A stretch of 64,000 nt of DNA from Sphingomonas jejuensis (GCF_011927695.1 NZ_JAATJE010000001.1:248001-312000), one strand, 5' to 3'. Numbered from the stretch's first letter, positions 43,117 to 53,630 are shown. Numbers and translations: made by a program. The notes: generated by a model from the letters alone, not told the origin.

Positions 43117-43524
43117 ATGGCGATGGAGAAGGGAAGTGCGTTCCTGCTGAAGATCGGCGACGGCGCGGCGGTGCCGGCCTTTGCGACGGTGGCGGGGATG
43201 CGCACCACGCAGCTGCAGGTGAACGGCGAGGCGGTGGTGGTGACCCATAAGGGGTCGGGCGGATGGCGCGAGCTGCTGTCGGGCGCGGGCGTGCGATCCG
43301 TCTCGGTCACGGGATCGGGCGTGTTCACGGGATCGGCGGCCGAGACGCGGATCAAGGCCAATGCGCTGGCCGGCCTGCTGGACGACTATGAACTGAGCTT
43401 CGAAAGCGGGGAGCGGATGCGAGGACGCTTCCTGGTCACGCGGTTGGATTATTCGGGCGAGTTCAACGGCGAGCGCAATTATGCGGTGAGCCTGGAAAGC
43501 TCCGGCGCGGTGGTGTCGCTGTGA
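43117..43524 (+). CDS. Major tail protein (GTA gp9)
   Basis: 135 aa from ATG 43117, chosen because GGAGG at 43104-43108 fits it; ATG 43102 has no Shine-Dalgarno. Phage major tail tube fold: MEKGSAFLLKIGDGA, ATVAGMRTTQLQVNGEAVVVTHKGSGGWRELL, GVFTGSAAETRIKANAL. Forms the tail tube. Overlaps gp10 by 4 bp. Confidence 0.89.
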   Translation: MAMEKGSAFLLKIGDGAAVPAFATVAGMRTTQLQVNGEAVVVTHKGSGGWRELLSGAGVRSVSVTGSGVFTGSAAETRIKANALAGLLDDYELSFESGERMRGRFLVTRLDYSGEFNGERNYAVSLESSGAVVSL

Positions 43525-43817
43525 GCGGCGCAAACGCCGTGCGCGGCGAGGCGGAGGTGGCCGGGCAGGTGCTGCGGCCGAGCTTTGCCGCCCTGGTGGC
43601 GGCGGAAGGCGAGATCGGCTCGCTGTTCGAGCTGGTGGACCGGGCGGCGGACGGGCGGCTGGCGCTGTCCGAGATGGTGGCGCTGTTCTGGCATTGCCTG
43701 CGCGACCCGGCGGCGGTCGACCGGGCCGCCTTTTCGGAGGCGGTGGCGGCGGGCGGGCTGGCGCGGGCGACGCCGGCGCTGAAGCTGTTGCTGCGCCAGA
43801 TCCTCGACGGACAGTGA
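43521..43817 (+). CDS. GTA gp10 family protein (tail assembly)
   Basis: 98 aa starting GTG 43521. GTA_gp10 features: SFAALVAAEGEIGSLFELVDRAADGRLALSEMVALFWHCL. The family acts as a tail chaperone in GTA clusters. Stop overlaps the next GTG start. Confidence 0.85.
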   Translation: MSGANAVRGEAEVAGQVLRPSFAALVAAEGEIGSLFELVDRAADGRLALSEMVALFWHCLRDPAAVDRAAFSEAVAAGGLARATPALKLLLRQILDGQ

Positions 43818-43996
43818 GCTTTGCCGAGTGGGCCCGGCGGCTGGCCGGCGAGGCGGCGGTCGCGCTCGGCTGGCGGCCGGACGAGTTCTGGCGCGCGACC
43901 CCCGCCGAGCTGGCGGCGATCCGCGACATGCTGCGCCCCCCGGCCGACGCGCCGGTCGACCTGCCTGCGCTGATGGAGATGTTTCCCGATGGATGA
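43814..43996 (+). CDS. Small GTA tail assembly protein (gp10.1, rcc01693-like)
   Basis: 60 aa from GTG 43814. SFAEWARRLAGEAAVALGWRPDEFWRATPAELAAI is the signature of the phage tail assembly chaperone family paired with gp10. The pair probably works like the lambda G/GT chaperones, though no slippery-frame fusion is needed here. Confidence 0.85.
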   Translation: MSFAEWARRLAGEAAVALGWRPDEFWRATPAELAAIRDMLRPPADAPVDLPALMEMFPDG

Positions 43997-44564
43997 GGAA
44001 ATCGAACGGCTGATCGTGTCGGTGCGCGCCGACACGCGCGGCTTTGCCCGCGATGTCGACGAGATGCGCCGCACCCTGGACGGGCCGCTGGGTGCGGGTG
44101 CCGAGCGGGCCGGGCGGATGGTGGAGGCCGGGCTGCTGCGCGCGGTGCGCACGGGCAAGCTGGGCTTTGAGGAGCTGAAAAGCGTGGCGCTGGGCGCGAT
44201 GGCCGACATCGCGGCGTCCGCGGTGCGGGCCGGGCTGTCCTCACTGACCGGCGTCGGTGGCGTGCTGGGTGGCCTGTTGAGCGGGATCGCGCCGCTGTTG
44301 AGCGGCTTTCCCGGCCGCGCGACGGGTGGCCCGGTGGCGCCGGGCCGCCCCTATCTGGTGGGGGAGCGCGGGCCCGAGCTGTTTGTGCCGACAACGGCGG
44401 GACGGGTCGCGATGGGCGGCGGTTCCGGAGGCGCGGACGGGCGCGAGATCCGCGTCACCATCAACGTGAACGGCGGGGCGGGGCCGGGCGATGCGCCGCG
44501 CATGCTGCAGCGGTCGAGCCGGCAGGTGGCACGGGCGGTGCGCCATGCCGTGATGGGAGACTGA
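43989..44564 (+). CDS. Short tape measure protein (GTA gp11)
   Basis: 191 aa, typical of GTA rather than long-tailed phages. Coiled-coil N-terminus (IERLIVSVRADTRGFARDVDEMRRTL), hydrophobic Gly-rich centre (SLTGVGGVLGGLLSGIAPLLSGFPG), then the tape-measure C-terminal GPELFVPTTAGRV. Length sets a short tail. Followed after 3 bp by gp12 gene. Confidence 0.87.
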   Translation: MDEEIERLIVSVRADTRGFARDVDEMRRTLDGPLGAGAERAGRMVEAGLLRAVRTGKLGFEELKSVALGAMADIAASAVRAGLSSLTGVGGVLGGLLSGIAPLLSGFPGRATGGPVAPGRPYLVGERGPELFVPTTAGRVAMGGGSGGADGREIRVTINVNGGAGPGDAPRMLQRSSRQVARAVRHAVMGD

Positions 44565-44567
44565 GCC

Positions 44568-46871
44568 GTGGGATGGTGGCTGGCCGAGCGCCGCACGGTG
44601 CAGGAAACATCCTGGGTGAAGCGGTTCGATGCGCGCTTCTGGACCGTCAACTTTCCGCGCCCGATGATGGCGTCGGTGGTGACGACCGCGCCCGATGCGA
44701 TCCGGGTGGATGCCGTGTTCTACGGTCGCGACACGCTGGCCGGGCTGATCTGGGACGCGGAGGACCGGCACGACCATGTCCTCCTGGCGTACGAGACCGC
44801 GCGCGATTTCCGGGCGTGCCGGCTCCAGTTCCGGTGGCGGTCGGGCGGCATCCTGCCGCTGGACGCGGTGAACGGCCCGACGCTGACGATCGAGGGGCGC
44901 GACGCGGCGGGGCAGGCGCGGGCCTGGTATGTGCGGCTGTGGAACTATGCCCGCGGCACGCCGGAGGACGCGGAGGTGGAGATCGACTTCGCCGCCGTCG
45001 ACGGGGGCTTCCTGCTGCCGGGCGAAGCGGACCCGGTGTGGGCGGGCGACGTCGACCGGATGTTCGTGTCGCTGGCACCGCCCGGTTATGGCGGCACGGG
45101 CGCGCTGCCGGCGCCGGTCGCGGGCTGGGCGGAGCTGAGCGGCATCCGCTGCGACGGGGCGGGATCGGTGATCGCGCTGGGCGACGTGCTGGTGCCGCCG
45201 CACGGCCTGTCGATGGCGACCGGTTATGACGACCTGTACCATGTGACGCCCGCCCGGCTGGTGCGCAACATCGTCGGCCTCGGCTATCGCGGCGCGATCA
45301 ACCATTATGTCGGGATGAGCCATTATTTCCGGCTCGACGGGGCGGGAAAGGCGGGCGCGGCGGACGGCGCGCTGAACGAACCGTGCCGGCGCTGGCACCA
45401 GGCGCTTGCGGCCGCGGCGATCGAGGCCGGGCTGGAGCTGATCCTGTCCCTGTCGTTCGAGCTGCTCGACAGCCACTGCCCCGAGGGGTGGAAGCAGCGC
45501 GCGGCGGACGGCGCGCCGGCGCTGACCGGGTGGGAGCCGCCGTCAACGCTGCTGTCGCCCGCGAACGGGGAGGCAAAGGCCTATCTTCAGGCGGTGGGGC
45601 GGGCATTTGCCGCCATCGCGCGCGAGGCCGGGATGCCGGTCAGGTTCCAGGTGGGGGAGCCGTGGTGGTGGGTGACCCGCGACCGGCGGATCTGCCTTTA
45701 CGACGACGCCGCGCGGGCGGCGCTGGGCCCGGACATGCCGGTGATCGCGGACGTGGCGGCAGTGACGGGGCCACAGGAGAAGGCGCTGCTGGACCGGGCG
45801 GGTGCCGTGCTGGCGGGCGCGACGGCGGCGCTGGTGGCGGCCGTGCGGGCGGAGGCACCGGGCGCGGAGGCGCTGCTGTTGGCCTATCTGCCGAGCATCC
45901 TGGACGAGCGCGCGCCCGAGGTGCGGCGCGCCAACGTGCCCGTCGGCTGGGCATGGCCCGCCTTCGACGTGCTGCAGCTGGAGGATTATGACTGGGTGAC
46001 GGCCGGCGACACGGGCGCGACCGCGCGCGGGGTGGCGGCGGCGACCGCGCGGCTGGGCTATCCGGTCGAGACGCAGCACTATCTGGCGGGCTTCGTGCTG
46101 CGGCCGGAGGAGCGCGCGCAGTGGGCGCTGATCGATGCGGCGGCGGTCGCGGCGAAGCGGCGGGGGACCGGCCCGGTTTTCATCTGGGCGCTGCCGCAGG
46201 TGATCCGCGACGGATTTGTTCACTTCGGGGAAGGGGAAGCGGACGTGCAGGCGTTCGACGATGTGGCGTTTCCGATCGAGATCGGGCGCGAGGCGGTGGT
46301 CCGGCCGGGCTTTTCAACGGCGGTGGTCACGGTGGCGGGCGGGCATGAGCAGCGCAACGCCGACTGGGCGGATGCACGCACCGATTACGACGTGGGTCCG
46401 GGCGTGCGCAGCCAGGCCGACATGGAGCTGTTGCTGCGCTTCTTCCGCGCGCGGATGGGCGCCGCCCGCGGCTTTCGGCTGCGCGATCCGTTCGACCACA
46501 GTTCGGCCGGGATGACGGGGGTGCCGGGTGCCGCCGACCAGCTGCTGGGCACGGGCGACGGGATCGCGACCCGGTTCCGGCTGGTGAAGCATTATGGCGG
46601 CGGGCCCGACGTGCCCGCGCGGATCATCAGCCGGCCCGAGGTCGCCAGCGTGCGGGTGAGCGTGGGCGGGCAAGCGGCGAGCGGATGGCGGGTGGAGCCG
46701 GGCGGATGGGTCGCGTTCGACCAGCCACCGGCGAACGGTGCGGCGGTGCGCGCCGGCTTCCTGTTCGACGTGCCCGTGCGCTTTGCCGAGGACAGGCTGG
46801 AGGTCCAGCGCACGACATTCGGCGCCGGCGAGGCGGTGTCGGTGCCGCTGATCGAGGTAAAGGAGGCATGA
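44568..46871 (+). CDS. Distal tail protein: large N-terminal domain fused to DUF2460 (GTA gp12)
   Basis: 767 aa from GTG 44568. Residues ~565-767 are the DUF2460/TIGR02217 GTA gp12 protein: FPIEIGREAVVRPGFSTAVV and EQRNADWADARTDYDVG. The first ~550 residues are extra: beta-rich to ~200, then a TIM-barrel-like stretch (LSLSFELLDSHCPEGWKQ, FQVGEPWWWVTRD, VLQLEDYDWVTAGD) resembling a glycosidase or non-contractile tail sheath-like protein. RcGTA gp12 is only about 200 aa, so this is a fusion relative to it. Confidence 0.85.
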   Translation: MGWWLAERRTVQETSWVKRFDARFWTVNFPRPMMASVVTTAPDAIRVDAVFYGRDTLAGLIWDAEDRHDHVLLAYETARDFRACRLQFRWRSGGILPLDAVNGPTLTIEGRDAAGQARAWYVRLWNYARGTPEDAEVEIDFAAVDGGFLLPGEADPVWAGDVDRMFVSLAPPGYGGTGALPAPVAGWAELSGIRCDGAGSVIALGDVLVPPHGLSMATGYDDLYHVTPARLVRNIVGLGYRGAINHYVGMSHYFRLDGAGKAGAADGALNEPCRRWHQALAAAAIEAGLELILSLSFELLDSHCPEGWKQRAADGAPALTGWEPPSTLLSPANGEAKAYLQAVGRAFAAIAREAGMPVRFQVGEPWWWVTRDRRICLYDDAARAALGPDMPVIADVAAVTGPQEKALLDRAGAVLAGATAALVAAVRAEAPGAEALLLAYLPSILDERAPEVRRANVPVGWAWPAFDVLQLEDYDWVTAGDTGATARGVAAATARLGYPVETQHYLAGFVLRPEERAQWALIDAAAVAAKRRGTGPVFIWALPQVIRDGFVHFGEGEADVQAFDDVAFPIEIGREAVVRPGFSTAVVTVAGGHEQRNADWADARTDYDVGPGVRSQADMELLLRFFRARMGAARGFRLRDPFDHSSAGMTGVPGAADQLLGTGDGIATRFRLVKHYGGGPDVPARIISRPEVASVRVSVGGQAASGWRVEPGGWVAFDQPPANGAAVRAGFLFDVPVRFAEDRLEVQRTTFGAGEAVSVPLIEVKEA

Positions 46872-47680
46872 GCTGGCTGGCGGAGCGGCTGACCGCGCTG
46901 GCCTTCCTGTGGCGGATCGAGCGGCGCGACGGGGTGACCATCGGCTTCACCAGCCATGACCGGGACATCGTGGCGGACGGATTGCTGTATCGGGCATCGC
47001 CCGGGATGGTGCCGTCCGCGATCACCCGCAGCGACAGCCTGGAGCCCGGCGGCATGGAGGTGAGCGGCGCCCTCAATGCAGCGGCGATTAGCGAGGAGGA
47101 TCTGGCAGCGGGTCGCTTCGACGGCGCCGCGGTGACGGTCAGCGCCTGCGACTGGACCAACCCGGCCGACGCCGTCCGCCTGTGCCGCGGCGAGATCGGG
47201 AGCGTGGCGCGCGAAGGTGGCGGCTTCACCGCGGAGCTGCGGGGCCCGGCTGCGATCCTGGATCGTGCGGTCGTCGAGCAGACCTCCCCCGAATGTCGCG
47301 CGACGCTGGGCGACCGGCGGTGCCGGGTCGACATGGCGGCGCGACGGCGGCTGGCCCGCGTGATCGATATGGATGGAGACGGCATGCTGACGGTGGACCG
47401 CACGGAACCGCGGGACGATGCCTATGGCTGGGGGCGGCTGCGATGGCTGGACGGCGACAGTGCCGGCCGGTCGGGCGCGATCCGCAGGTCGGCGGGCGCG
47501 ACAATCACCCTGGCGATTCCGCCGGCGCGGGTTCCGGCGGCGGGTGCGCTAGTCGAGCTGATCGAAGGGTGCGACCGGCAGATCGACAGCTGCATCACCC
47601 GGTTCGGCAATGCCGCGAACTTCCGGGGCGAGCCCCACCTGCCCGGCAACGACCTGCTGACCCGGTATCCCGGATCATGA
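46868..47680 (+). CDS. DUF2163 baseplate hub protein (GTA gp13)
   Basis: 270 aa from ATG 46868 overlapping the previous stop. DUF2163 signature: LAFLWRIERRDGVTIGFTSHDRDI near the N-terminus, SDSLEPGGMEVSGAL, and the cysteine-containing SPECRATLGDRRCRVDM ... CDRQIDSCITRFGNAANFRGEPHLPGNDLL. In RcGTA gp13 binds an iron-sulfur cluster; four cysteines of comparable spacing are visible here. Confidence 0.9.
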   Translation: MSWLAERLTALAFLWRIERRDGVTIGFTSHDRDIVADGLLYRASPGMVPSAITRSDSLEPGGMEVSGALNAAAISEEDLAAGRFDGAAVTVSACDWTNPADAVRLCRGEIGSVAREGGGFTAELRGPAAILDRAVVEQTSPECRATLGDRRCRVDMAARRRLARVIDMDGDGMLTVDRTEPRDDAYGWGRLRWLDGDSAGRSGAIRRSAGATITLAIPPARVPAAGALVELIEGCDRQIDSCITRFGNAANFRGEPHLPGNDLLTRYPGS

Positions 47681-48060
47681 CCGGAGAGACGGCGGTGGCG
47701 CGCGCCCGTGGGGTCGTCGGGACGCCGTTCCGCCTGCATGGGCGTGGGCGCGAGGGCATCGATTGCGTCGGGCTGGTCGCGGTCGCCTGGGCGGTCGAGC
47801 GGGTGCCGACAGGATATCCGCTGCGTGGCGGCACGCTTGCCGCGGTGTCGGCCAGCCTGTCAACGATCGGCGCAAAGGCGGTGGCGGAGGCGCGCGCCGG
47901 CGACATCGTGGCAGCGCGACCCGGGCCCGCACAGCTCCACCTGGTGGTGCTGACGGAGGGCGGCTTCATCCACGCGGATGCCGGGCTGCGGCGGGTGGTG
48001 GAGGTGCCGGGCGCCGTTCCGTGGCCAGTGGCGGGGATGTGGCGAAAGGAGGTGAGCTGA
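47677..48060 (+). CDS. NlpC/P60 cell-wall peptidase (GTA gp14)
   Basis: 127 aa from ATG 47677. NlpC/P60 fold with Cys30 in GIDCVGLV and His88 in AQLHLVVL. In RcGTA gp14 is the tail-tip peptidase that cuts peptidoglycan for entry. Overlaps both neighbours by 4 bp or 1 bp. Confidence 0.92.
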   Translation: MTGETAVARARGVVGTPFRLHGRGREGIDCVGLVAVAWAVERVPTGYPLRGGTLAAVSASLSTIGAKAVAEARAGDIVAARPGPAQLHLVVLTEGGFIHADAGLRRVVEVPGAVPWPVAGMWRKEVS

Positions 48061-50222
48061 TGGCGACGCTGGTCCTGACAAGCGTCGGTACGCTGATCGG
48101 CGGGCCGCTGGGTGGGGCGATCGGCGCCGTGCTGGGCCAGTCGGTCGACGCCGCGATCCTGCAGCCGAAGGGGCGGCAGGGGCCGCGGCTGACCGACCTG
48201 ACCGTTCAGACATCGAGCTATGGCACAGCCATTCCCGCGCTTTTCGGGACGATCAGGGCGGCAGGCACCGTGATCTGGTCCACCGACCTGCGCGAGGAGC
48301 GGACGCGCACCGGTGGGGGCAAGGGACGGCCGAGCGTGACCAACTACAGCTATTCGGCGTCGTTCGCCGTGCTCTTGTCCGCGCGGCGGGTGCGGGCGGT
48401 GCGGCGGGTCTGGGCGGACGGCAACCTGATGCGCGGCGCGGGTGGCGACTGGAAGGTGGCAACGGGCTTTCGCCTGCATCACGGCGACGAGGATCAGGAG
48501 GTCGACCCGCTGATCGCCGCGGCCGAGGGTGCGGGGCGGACGCCTGCGCATCGCGGATCGGCCTATGCCGTGTTCGAGAACCTCGACCTCGGTCCCTATG
48601 GCAACCGTATTCCTTCCCTGACCTTCGAGATCGTGGCGGACGAGGAGGGGGCGGCCGTCAGCACGATCGTGGCGGAAGCGAGCGCCGGCGACGCCACGGC
48701 CGCGACCGATCGCCGGTTCGTCGGCTTCGCGACGGGCGGCGACAGCGTGCGCGGGCTGATCGAAACGATCATGGCGGCGGTGCCGCTGTCGCCGCGCGAC
48801 GAGAGCGGCACGATCGTGCTGCGCCCTGCCAGCGAGCCGGTCGCCGTGATCGACGCCGACGAGCGCATCGACGGGCGGATCGGCCGGAGCGACGGCATCG
48901 ATGCGGATGTGCCGGGTGAGCTGACCGTCGGCTATCATGATCCGGAGCGCGATTATCAGGCGGGATTGCAGCGGGCGCGCTGGCTGGAGGGCGGGCGCCG
49001 CGCAGAGCGCATCGACCTGGCCGCGGTGATCGCGGCGGGAAGCGCCAAGGCGATCGCCCACGACAGGCTGGAGCGGTTGTGGATGGAGCGCGGGCGCCTT
49101 CGCCTGTCGCTGCCGTGGCGGCGGATCGACCTGACGCCGGGTGATTGCGTGACCCTGGCCGACGTGCCCGGGCGCTGGCGGATCGTCGGCTGGACGCTGG
49201 AAGAAATGCGGGTCGAGCTGGAGCTGGTGCGAACGCGGGGGACCGCCCAGCCGACCAGCCTTGCCGCGTCGCCCGGCCGCAGCGTCTCAGCCGTCGACCT
49301 GCCGCATGGCGAGACGCGGCTGGTGGTGCTGGAGCCGCGAACGGGGATCGCGCGCGCCGATGGCGCGCCGCAGCTGAGCATCGCCGCGGCCGGCGCGGCG
49401 GGCTGGCGGTCGGCCGGGCTGTTGCTGAGCGTGGACGGCGGGCAGAGTTTCGATCCGGCCGGATCGACGGCGGCACCGGCGGTGATCGGCACGGTGGGCG
49501 ATCCGCTGCCCCCCGCCGCGACCGCGATCCGCGACGATCGCACGGCCATCGAGGTGGTGCTGCCGCATGCCGGCATGGTGCTTCACGACATGGATGATGC
49601 GGGACTTTCGGCGGGGCGCAACCTTGCCGCGGTCGGCGAGGAGATCATCCAGTTCGGCCGCGCCGAGCCGCTGGGACAGGGCCGGTGGCGGCTGTCGCGC
49701 CTGCTGCGCGGCCGCCGCGGCACGGAGGATGCGGTGAAGCGCCACGGGGCGGGCGAGGCGTTCGTCCTGCTGGAACCGGGCGCGACAGCCACCGTCCTCC
49801 TTCCCCCGGCAGCGGCCGGAGGCAGCGCGATCGTGATCGCGAGCGGACCGGGTGACCCGCCCGACGGCGTGCGCGCGGCGCGCAGCGATGTCGGCAGCGC
49901 CCTGCGACCGCCTGCGCCGTGCCATCTGGTGCTTCGCCCCGACGAGGCGGGCGCATGGCTCGGCTGGACACGGCGCAGCCGCGCCGACTGGGACTGGCGC
50001 GACGGCGTGGACGCCAGCCTGGGCGAGGCGATCGAGCGGTACCGGATCACCATCGAGGCGGCTGGCGAGACGCGGATCGTGGAAACGGGGGAGCCGCGGC
50101 TGCACGTCCACACGCAGACCCTATCGATGGGCGCGAGCTTCGCCGTTCAGCAGGTCGGCGACTGGGGCCTGTCGGGGAGAACGGTTTTGCAGGTTGGCAA
50201 CTTGGGAGGGATGCACGGATGA
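48060..50222 (+). CDS. Baseplate megatron/hub protein (GTA gp15-like)
   Basis: 720 aa starting ATG 48060. N-terminus VLTSVGTLIGGPLGGAIGAVLGQSVDAAILQPKGRQGPRLTDLTVQTSSYGTAIP is the GTA gp15/phage tail protein opening. Centre resembles the hub domain (TVGYHDPERDYQAG, RIDLTPGDCVTLADVPGRWRIVG). It lacks the TIM-barrel domain of RcGTA gp15 (about 1,300 aa); here a TIM-like region is instead fused to gp12. Receptor/host-range role inferred. Confidence 0.85.
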   Translation: MATLVLTSVGTLIGGPLGGAIGAVLGQSVDAAILQPKGRQGPRLTDLTVQTSSYGTAIPALFGTIRAAGTVIWSTDLREERTRTGGGKGRPSVTNYSYSASFAVLLSARRVRAVRRVWADGNLMRGAGGDWKVATGFRLHHGDEDQEVDPLIAAAEGAGRTPAHRGSAYAVFENLDLGPYGNRIPSLTFEIVADEEGAAVSTIVAEASAGDATAATDRRFVGFATGGDSVRGLIETIMAAVPLSPRDESGTIVLRPASEPVAVIDADERIDGRIGRSDGIDADVPGELTVGYHDPERDYQAGLQRARWLEGGRRAERIDLAAVIAAGSAKAIAHDRLERLWMERGRLRLSLPWRRIDLTPGDCVTLADVPGRWRIVGWTLEEMRVELELVRTRGTAQPTSLAASPGRSVSAVDLPHGETRLVVLEPRTGIARADGAPQLSIAAAGAAGWRSAGLLLSVDGGQSFDPAGSTAAPAVIGTVGDPLPPAATAIRDDRTAIEVVLPHAGMVLHDMDDAGLSAGRNLAAVGEEIIQFGRAEPLGQGRWRLSRLLRGRRGTEDAVKRHGAGEAFVLLEPGATATVLLPPAAAGGSAIVIASGPGDPPDGVRAARSDVGSALRPPAPCHLVLRPDEAGAWLGWTRRSRADWDWRDGVDASLGEAIERYRITIEAAGETRIVETGEPRLHVHTQTLSMGASFAVQQVGDWGLSGRTVLQVGNLGGMHG

Positions 50223-50662
50223 GCGACGTGGCGGAAGCAAGCAGCCGGTTCGCGCTGCCGTTCCTGGTGGTTGCGCAGGCGGGCAAGGAACAGACGCACA
50301 ACGAGGCGGTCGCGCTGATCGACATGCTGCTGCAGCCGCAGGCGCTGGCGGTGCGCGGCGCGCCCCCGCCCAACCCCCGAGGCGGCGAAAGCTGGATCGT
50401 GGCGCCCGGCGCCACGGGGGCATGGAGCGGCCGGGACGGCGCGATCGCGGGCTGGACGGACGGCGGCTGGCGGTTCGCCGAGGTTCCTGTCGGGTTCGAA
50501 ATGACCGTGGGCGGCCTGAATTTCATCCGGAAGACAGAGGGATGGGCGGGGCCGGGGCAGGTCGTGCCGCCCGAGGGCGGCGCGATCGTCGACGCAGAAG
50601 CACGTGCGGCGATCTTGCAACTCATTGAACTGTTTCGCGATCGGGGTGTTGTCGCACCGTAG
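50219..50662 (+). CDS. DUF2793 domain-containing tail-tip protein
   Basis: 147 aa from ATG 50219. DUF2793 signature: RFALPFLVVAQAGKEQTHNEAVALIDMLLQPQALAV and PPNPRGGESWIVAPGATGAWSGRDGAIAGWTDGGWRF. This family is found at the distal end of GTA and phage tail modules; it probably decorates the tail tip. Last gene of the cluster; no clear terminator follows. Confidence 0.85.
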   Translation: MSDVAEASSRFALPFLVVAQAGKEQTHNEAVALIDMLLQPQALAVRGAPPPNPRGGESWIVAPGATGAWSGRDGAIAGWTDGGWRFAEVPVGFEMTVGGLNFIRKTEGWAGPGQVVPPEGGAIVDAEARAAILQLIELFRDRGVVAP

Positions 50663-50800
50663 GCCGAAGTATTCACGACGCCGACCTCTCTCACTGCGGC
50701 ATGATTGCCACAGTTTCAGGAGAACGACGCTTGCGGGGAAACTATGTCAGGCCTAGGGAGTTAGCGCTGTCCTGGTGACACTTAGTGAAAGGGGAATCCT

Positions 50801-51910
<1,110 letters not shown>

Positions 51911-51930
51911 GACCAGCGTATCGAAGAATT

Positions 51931-51965
51931 GGGGGTCGGCCTTCGGGCCGGCCCCTTTTCTTTGT
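51931..51965 (+). terminator. Terminator after the OmpA gene
   Basis: Stem GGGGTCGGCC with GGCCGGCCCC around a TTCG loop, followed by TTTTCTTT. Strong rho-independent terminator 20 bp after the stop. Confidence 0.9.
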
Positions 51966-52233
51966 GCGCGCTAGTTCCCGATCGGCGTCGCTCCGGCGCT
52001 GTCGGCGGCTCGGGCCGAATTGCGGTGCGGGCTACTGAGCGCGTGGGGACGGGGTCGCCGTCTTTCGCCGGTCGGTCAGGTGATGATTGATGCAGGTTGG
52101 CGTCAGCGCGCCGTCGCGACCTTTGCGCCCGCATCGATGCACGGCCCGGCGGTTCCCGGAGCCCGGCGGCGCTTGACGCCCGCGCCGTCATCCCGTTCAG
52201 GAACCAACAGGTTCCAGAAGCGGGCGGATTGCA
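51966..52233 (+). other. Intergenic region between ompA terminator and ugd
   Basis: 268 bp without a gene. The only structure I see is a short perfect stem GGAACC-aaca-GGTTCC at 52200-52215, in the ugd leader. TTGACG at 52173-52178 could be a -35, but I see no good -10 at the right distance. Confidence 0.5.
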
Positions 52234-53553
52234 ATGAAGATCGCGATGATCGGGTCGGGCTATGTCGGGTTGGTGTCGGGCGTGTGCCTGGCCGACTTCG
52301 GCCACCGGGTCGTGTGCGTCGACAAGGATGCCTCCAAGATCGAGGCGCTGCGCGCCGGCCGCATGCCGATCTACGAGCCGGGTCTGGACACGCTGGTTGC
52401 CACCAACGTGGCGGCCGGGCGGCTGTCGTTCACCACCGACATCAACGATGCGGTGGCCGGCGCCGATGCCGTGTTCATCGCCGTCGGCACCCCGTCCCGG
52501 CGCGGCGGCGGCCATGCCGACCTTAGCTATGTCTTCGCGGCGGCCGAGGAGATCGGCCAAGCGGTCACCAAGCCCGTGGTTGTCGTGACGAAGTCGACCG
52601 TTCCGGTGGGCACGGGTGACCGGGTCGAGACAATCCTGCGCGAGGCCTGCCCCGACCATGAGATCGCGGTGGTTTCAAATCCGGAGTTTCTGCGCGAGGG
52701 CGCGGCGATCGAGGACTTCAAGCAGCCCGATCGCATCGTCGTGGGCACGGACGATCCGCGTGCGCAGGCGGTGATGACCGAGGTCTACCGGCCCTTGTTC
52801 GTCAACCAGTCGCCGATCCTGTTCACCGGGCGGCGGACGGCCGAGCTGATCAAATATGGCGCCAATGCGTTCCTGGCGACCAAGATCACCTTCATCAACG
52901 AACTGGCGGATCTGGCCGAGAGCGTCGGCGCGGACGTGACGCAGGTGGCGCGCGGCATCGGGCTGGACGATCGCATCGGCCCGCGCTTCCTGAACGCCGG
53001 GCCGGGCTACGGCGGATCGTGCTTCCCGAAGGATACGCTGGCGCTGCTCCAGACGGCGGAGGAGTCAGACGTGTCGCTGCGGATCGTGGCGGCGACGGTG
53101 GAGGCCAACGACCTGCGCAAGCGCGCAATGGCCGACAAGATCGCGGACGCGCTGGGCGGTGACCTTGCCGGCAAGCGCGTCGGCCTGCTGGGCCTGACCT
53201 TCAAGCCGGGCACCGACGACATGCGCGACGCCCCGTCGCTGGCCATCGTTCCGGCGCTGCTGGAGCGCGGGGCGAGCGTCCAGGCCTTTGACCCCGAGGG
53301 CATGGAGCAGGCGCGCGCCATGCTGCCGGGGATCAGCATGTGCGACACCGCGGCGGACGCGGCCCGGGATGCGGACGTGCTGGTATTGCTGACCGAATGG
53401 GATCTGTTCCGGGCGCTCGACCTTCATGCGCTCGCGCGGACGATGGCGCGCCCGATCCTCGTCGACCTGCGCAACGTCTACGATCCGTCGATCGTCGCGC
53501 GCGCCGGCATGACATATCACGGCGTGGGGCGCGGCGACCTGTCGAAGGCCTGA
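52234..53553 (+). CDS. ugd: UDP-glucose 6-dehydrogenase
   Basis: 439 aa. N-terminal Rossmann MKIAMIGSGYVGLVSGVCLADFGH, then VVVVTKSTVPVGTGD, PEFLREGAAIEDF, the substrate lysine in NAFLATKITFINE and catalytic Cys263 in GPGYGGSCFPKDT. It oxidises UDP-glucose to UDP-glucuronate for capsule or exopolysaccharide. Single gene here; no adjacent glycosyltransferases. Confidence 0.95.
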   Translation: MKIAMIGSGYVGLVSGVCLADFGHRVVCVDKDASKIEALRAGRMPIYEPGLDTLVATNVAAGRLSFTTDINDAVAGADAVFIAVGTPSRRGGGHADLSYVFAAAEEIGQAVTKPVVVVTKSTVPVGTGDRVETILREACPDHEIAVVSNPEFLREGAAIEDFKQPDRIVVGTDDPRAQAVMTEVYRPLFVNQSPILFTGRRTAELIKYGANAFLATKITFINELADLAESVGADVTQVARGIGLDDRIGPRFLNAGPGYGGSCFPKDTLALLQTAEESDVSLRIVAATVEANDLRKRAMADKIADALGGDLAGKRVGLLGLTFKPGTDDMRDAPSLAIVPALLERGASVQAFDPEGMEQARAMLPGISMCDTAADAARDADVLVLLTEWDLFRALDLHALARTMARPILVDLRNVYDPSIVARAGMTYHGVGRGDLSKA

Positions 53554-53630
53554 GGAGCGACGCCAACTCCGCGGGCGTGCAACATATTGCGCCGCGCGCG
53601 GTTGGTAGGCGGAGCTTTGGAGGAACCAAC

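Noticed and set aside
33969-50662. Active prophage interpretation
   Set aside because: No integrase, repressor, replication or lysis genes and no flanking direct repeat; GTA is the better fit, though a decayed prophage is not excluded.
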